A stretch of 64,000 nucleotides of DNA from Alviniconcha marisindica (taxonomy: Eukaryota > Mollusca > Gastropoda > Provannidae). A program made the position numbers and the translations under genes. Position 1 is the first letter of the stretch. Every line of letters starts with the position of its first letter. The stretch lies in contig JABMCL010002055.1 in assembly GCA_018857735.1 (NCBI GenBank), forward strand, positions 1,180,001 through 1,244,000, given 5' to 3'. The notes under the pieces are model-generated. The model was given only the letters and a program-made list of their open reading frames with translations, searched no databases and had not been told where the DNA came from. Shown piece by piece: positions 58,651 through 64,000 of this stretch.

Positions 58651-58929
58651 TTCGATCACATAGTGACAGCTGAGGAATGTGTACAGGTACCTTATTTACT
58701 GTTAGAGGGTCAAATCCTTTGTGCACTGTTGACACACCTACTGTTAGAGAGGGGAGGGCAGAGTGCAGGGTTTGGGGGTTGGGGAAATGTTGACAGTGGC
58801 TGATACTTGGGGACACTCTCTTGCCCCTTCAGATCTCCTCTGCCCCTTGATTGCCCATGTGGGTGACTTTTATTGCCACTACATTTCCTTGGCTTAGTGC
58901 TTGTCAGTGTCTTTTTTCTTAATAGATAA

Positions 58930-58950
58930 AGGAGGGGGGGGGGGGGGGTC
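58930..58950. repeat. Poly-G tract
   Basis: About 14 consecutive G; a second run of about 20 G lies at 59231-59250. Confidence 0.9.
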
Positions 58951-59022
58951 AGTCTGTTTATTGTTGTTTTCTCTCTGCTCATTCTACCAACCCATCAGCA
59001 GTAATGCATGTATTGGTTTTTG

Positions 59023-59116
59023 TTGTGTGTGTGTGTGAGAGTGTGTGTGTTTGTAAATGTGTGTGTGTGTGTTGCACGCACACGCATGTGCACGCGTGTG
59101 TGTGTGTGTGTCTGTG
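59023..59116. repeat. (GT)n-rich microsatellite
   Basis: GT dinucleotides with GA, TG and GCACGC interruptions. Confidence 0.9.
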
Positions 59117-59507
59117 TGATGAAATGAGCATATTCTTATGTCTTGGTAAGCACTCCAGGCTCTTATGAGATGGGGCTCCATAAATAATCTATCATTATTA
59201 TTTATTGGCTTTGTGGGTGGCATTGCCTGGGGGGGGGGGGGGGGGGGGGGCATGGGACATGGAAAGACTTCATTACTGGCTTTTTTCAAAAATACAGAGT
59301 ACTTTATTCATGATGGGATATTGGTATTATTCCAGTTAAAAAGAGCCTGAACTCAGGGTAGCAGTGTGGAATTTTGCCCTGATTATAAATCTGTGGGTAT
59401 TCCCACTGTACTCTCATCTCTGAAAAAGAACTACTGCTCCGTTGTTGTATACAGCTAACGGGAGGTCAGCGTACATGTTTTAAAGGCTTTCTCTGTAGGT
59501 GTGCAAG

Positions 59508-59695
59508 CCTATTGCAGTAGCTCTTTAGTAGTTAGTACCAGTTGTCTCATACCCAGTAGTCTAGCTAACACAGTATTGGGAATGATGCTGAAGGACTGCA
59601 TGAAAGCCTATTTATTGCAGTAGCTCTTTAGTAGTTAGTACCAGTTGTTTCATACCTAGTAGTCTAACACAGTATTGGGAATGATACTGAAGGCT
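59508..59695. repeat. Two-copy tandem duplication, about 105 bp apart
   Basis: ATTGCAGTAGCTCTTTAGTA through GTTAGTACCAGTTGT, CATACC(C/T)AGTAGTCTA and CACAGTATTGGGAATGAT occurs twice (about 59510 and 59615). Confidence 0.92.
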
Positions 59696-60469
59696 TAGTT
59701 ATGACTGAGCTTATAGAGCCTAGGTACTTGTGTAATAATTAATATTACAGAAAGCACAAAACCAAAATGTAACTAAGAATAAAAAGAAATCATAAAATAG
59801 AGAGCTGGTCAGAGTGGACTGACTGGACATGCCACCTCCCACGCCCTTCCTTCTCCCATCATAGATAGACCCGGGGTTTATGTTTGTTTAATTCCAAGTC
59901 AGGATCGGTTGTGCTCGTAAATCAATATGTGATTACGGTTGCGTGGACAGCACATGCTGTGTGTAAATTTGCTGATCGCTGAGCATACATGTAGCTGTAG
60001 GGATCTGTGAGCATGCATGTTACTGACGTTTCACGGTTTGTGGCCGCCACACCTGTGCTCCAGTTTACCTTCAGAGTTTTTTGCGTGTGGGTGCACACAA
60101 CTAACTGTGCCCGTGTATGTAGGGACAGTGAGTCATGCAGATTAATAAGCAGCTGGATCTGAAACCCGTTAATAATGATCATACCTTCTTAAGAGACTGT
60201 CATGTCATTATCATCAGATGCCTAGGGTATCACTCAAGGGTTGTAGGGGTCAGGCGTTTGGGGATTGTGAGTGTAGCTGCTGTGTCTTTTTATGGGGTGG
60301 GGTGGGGAAGGCGGTTAAGGGGAAGGTTAACTCCTCAGCTTTTTTTTTGAAACGGGGAATGACTGCTGGAACACCTTTGTTTCTAAAAAGCAACAACTGA
60401 ACAGTGACAAAATAAGCTGCTTGTTGTCCCAAATTCACAATTACATGTATGGGAGGTGGGGAGTGGGTG

Positions 60470-60875
60470 GGGGTTGAAATAAAGGCAGAGAAATGGGGAG
60501 GGGGAGGAGTTGAAATAAAGGAAGAATAACAAGAGAATGGAGTTGAATAAAGGAAGACAAACAAGAGGGGGGGGGGGGGGAACTGGAGTTGAAATAAAGG
60601 AAGACAAACAGGAGGGGGGGGGGGGATGAAGTGAATAAAGGAAGACAAGGGGGGGGGTGTTGGAGTTGAAATAAAGGAGAAAAATAAAAAGGGGTGGGGG
60701 GGGGGGGGAGTTGAAATAAAGAAGACAAACAAGAGAATTGGAGTTGAAATAAAGGAAGACAAACAAGAGGGGAGGGAGGGGGGGGGGGATTGAAGTTGAA
60801 ATAAAGGAAGACAAACAAGAGGGGGGGGGGGGTGGAGTTGAAATAAAGGAAGAAAAATAAAAAGTGGTGGGGTGG
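60470..60875. repeat. Minisatellite of GTTGAAATAAAGGAAGACAA units joined by G homopolymers
   Basis: About ten copies of a 33-45 bp unit in which GAGTTGAAATAAAGGAAGA is followed by CAAACAAGAG and a G-run of variable length (up to about 13). The G-run is the variable part of the unit. Minus-strand FNSNPPPPP-type frames are artefacts. Confidence 0.93.
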
Positions 60876-61039
60876 GAGCAGGTTGCTGGAGACACTGCAG
60901 CTGTGAGCTGAATCCTATCAAAGGAGGTATTGGGGAAACCTGTTGCACTGTTTGATTTTCTCTTGTGGCTGTGCTCTCGTTTAGAGAGGGTCCTGTGAAG
61001 TTTTTTATGGCCCATAAGTCAATGTGCCCCTTTGTGCCA

Positions 61040-61150
61040 CTAAAAATCATGTACATATCAATCACTGTGCAGCTAAAAATCATGTACATATTAATCATTG
61101 TGCAGCTAAAAATCATGTAAATATCAATCATTGTGCAGCTAAAAATCAAA
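61040..61150. repeat. 33-bp unit, four copies
   Basis: CTAAAAATCATGTACATATC followed by AATCA(C/T)TGTGCAG, period 33 bp. Confidence 0.94.
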
Positions 61151-61479
61151 GGAGGTGTTCTGGCATTTGGAGGTTACAATAGACCCTAAACCCAGAAAGT
61201 TATGCAAAGTTTTTTTCTTTCAATTTTGGGACAGGACCAAGGAGTGCAAATGTCAAGCAGTATTGTTTTATACAAAGAAGAGACCGGCACAGTTATTGTA
61301 TATGATCACGCAATTTTGAATATCCAGTCAAAGAGGTGTGCTTGCTCAAGTTACCGTTAGTGGTGAGTTTAGTTTTTTTGCAGTTGCAATGGGTGTTGAT
61401 TTCTGTTGGCAGGAGAAATCACCTCCTGTGGTGCACTGTCTTCACAAGTGACTAATGTGAAAATCGTGCACATGTGCTG

Positions 61480-61648
61480 GAGATTGTGTGTGCATGTGTG
61501 TGTGTTTATGTGTGTGTGTGTGTGTGTGTGTGGAGTGGGATATCTGTGTGTGTGTGTGTGTATATATAAAGTTTGTATAGTGTGATAACGTTAAAAAAAA
61601 GAATTTAAACATAATGAGACAGAGAATAATAGAGAGATGAGAGAGAGA

Positions 61649-61682
<34 letters not shown>

Positions 61683-61690
61683 AAAAAACA
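61480..61690. repeat. (GT)n and (GA)n tracts
   Basis: GT runs at about 61488-61562 and GA runs at about 61620-61682, separated by AT-rich sequence. Confidence 0.93.
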
Positions 61691-62143
61691 AATTAAATAT
61701 AAAAACACAGAATAATGACTTATACATGTGTCACTTATTGAACTAGTCCTGGTGCATATACACAGCAACATCGCACATACACCAAACACAAGATCAATTA
61801 AATTGCAGAGAAAAAAAAAAAAGAACCCTTTTAAACACTAAAATTTAATTTATGCATTTGAGAACACAAAAATCAGCTAGAAAAAGAGACATTAGCTGGT
61901 ATAAACCAAGAAGTTCAGTAATGATGTGTGTGTTTGGGGTGGTGTAGTGAGGAGAGGAGGTGAGAGAAGGGAGAGAGAGAGAGAGAGAGAGAGAAAAAAA
62001 ATTTAATGATAAGGAAAGCACTGTAAATGATACCTCATATCTACATGTAAAACAAGATGCATCCTGAAAAAAGATGGAAGCTAAGTATGTGCTATGAAAC
62101 CAAACAAAGCACATCGCACCAAAAGTTTATATGTATTGTATTG

Positions 62144-63070
<927 letters not shown>

Positions 63071-63094
63071 ATATTGCAAACCCACAGTCCATTG

Positions 63095-63292
63095 AAATTT
63101 GGTCAGTTGTGTCTGGGCCTAGTCTAGAAGATGTTTCTGCTGTGTAGTATGTACGCCAACTAAAAGAAGTCTAAATATATCATGATTTATTGTGGTTTAT
63201 CATGATTTGATCAGTTGTGTCTGGGCCTAGTCTAGCAGATGTTTCTGCTGACACCAACTAAAAAGTCTAAATATATCATAATTTATTGTTTC
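63095..63292. repeat. Two-copy duplication
   Basis: TCAGTTGTGTCTGGGCCTAG to GATGTTTCTGCTG and AGTCTAAATATATCAT(G/A)ATTTATTG occurs at about 63101 and 63211. Confidence 0.9.
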
Positions 63293-63487
63293 TTGCTCAG
63301 AATTTTCATCTTGGTGGCTGCACTAGATAGCAAAGAAGAGATATTTATTTCACTGCCAGTTCAAGTCACATGCTGTTTGAAAATGCCTTAAGTTGCATTC
63401 ATGGTCTGCATCTGAAGAGTTTAAATACTCATGTATAGACAGAGTATGAGTACCGTTAAATATGCTGTTTGGTTGTGCCTGATTTAA

Positions 63488-63532
63488 CACACACACACAG
63501 ACACACACACGTGCACGCACGCACACACGTAT

Positions 63533-63563
<31 letters not shown>

Positions 63564-63604
63564 CTCACACACACACTCTCTCTTTGTCTGTCTCTGTCTC
63601 TCTG

Positions 63605-63678
<74 letters not shown>
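63488..63678. repeat. (CA)n-(CT)n-(CA)n compound microsatellite
   Basis: CA with GC steps, a CT/CTGT block and a terminal pure CA run. Confidence 0.95.
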
Positions 63679-63680
<2 letters not shown>

Positions 63681-63903
63681 CCAAACATCTGCTATGGTAA
63701 TACTAATCTGTATATATAATATATAGTCTGTCACTGGGCTTCCTGCTTTGATCAGTAGGCTGCCATCCATCTTGCCCTGTGGCTAGTCTGGGGTTGAGCT
63801 GCTCTAGCAAACTAATGAGCATTGTCTGCTGTTTGTCGCCCTTGCTTTCATTTACGCCACAAACAGCTTTGGTGAACTTTACTGTCAGTATGGTGTGGAA
63901 GCT

Positions 63904-63907
<4 letters not shown>

Positions 63908-63961
<54 letters not shown>
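63908..63961. repeat. (GT)n microsatellite
   Basis: About 54 bp of pure GT near the end of the window. Confidence 0.97.
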
Positions 63962-63963
<2 letters not shown>

Positions 63964-64000
63964 ATGTAAACCACTGACTGTGTGGATGTTGCAAATAGTC

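Noticed and set aside
60250..61149. 299-codon minus-strand frame, Pro/Phe/Ser-rich
   Set aside because: Translation of the poly-G minisatellite. The composition follows the repeat, and three overlapping frames show the same pattern.

Overview
The window is nuclear DNA of an animal. It has spliced exons with GT-AG borders, gene-dense AT-leaning stretches, and a very heavy load of (CA)n, (GA)n, (TA)n and poly-G/poly-C tracts. The abundance of short tandem arrays and a small retroposed repeat of a kind I associate with snails suggest a marine gastropod mollusc. That placement is inference; the sequence proves only metazoan-type gene structure.

Layout. 1-3.8 kb: CpG-rich upstream and promoter sequence with microsatellites. 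3.88-27.14 kb: one plus-strand gene of eight recognisable coding exons. It encodes a giant coiled-coil protein of the AKAP9/pericentrin centrosome-Golgi scaffold family, about 3,998 residues if one frame break is bridged. Six small exons (16, 52, 12, 51, 18 and 60 codons) are followed by two giant ones of 6.5 and 4.8 kb, and every junction is phase 0. The only interruption is at 19,057-19,063, where the bases CTTTGAC put a TGA in frame and a +1 step restores the coiled-coil frame. 27.14-31.5 kb: CpG-poor sequence, perhaps a long 3' UTR or intron.

31.5-57.9 kb: CpG-rich, apparently gene-poor DNA packed with unrelated minisatellite arrays (45, 54/64, 24, 40, about 71-97, 57, 54, 136 and about 92-100 bp units), foldbacks, a TA-rich palindromic module and long G-runs. 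Three weak first-exon candidates lie here (about 42.67, 44.66 and 55.5 kb). 57.9-64 kb: composition returns to the CpG-poor gene-body type, perhaps an intron of a following gene, with several local duplications and compound microsatellites but no exon I can support.

Only one gene can be described with confidence. Its product should be a long rod that scaffolds kinases, phosphatases and microtubule-nucleating factors at the centrosome or Golgi. The C-terminal PACT module usual for the family is not visible in the window, so the gene may continue elsewhere, be split, or lack it. No rRNA, tRNA, CRISPR array or intact transposase/reverse transcriptase gene was found.
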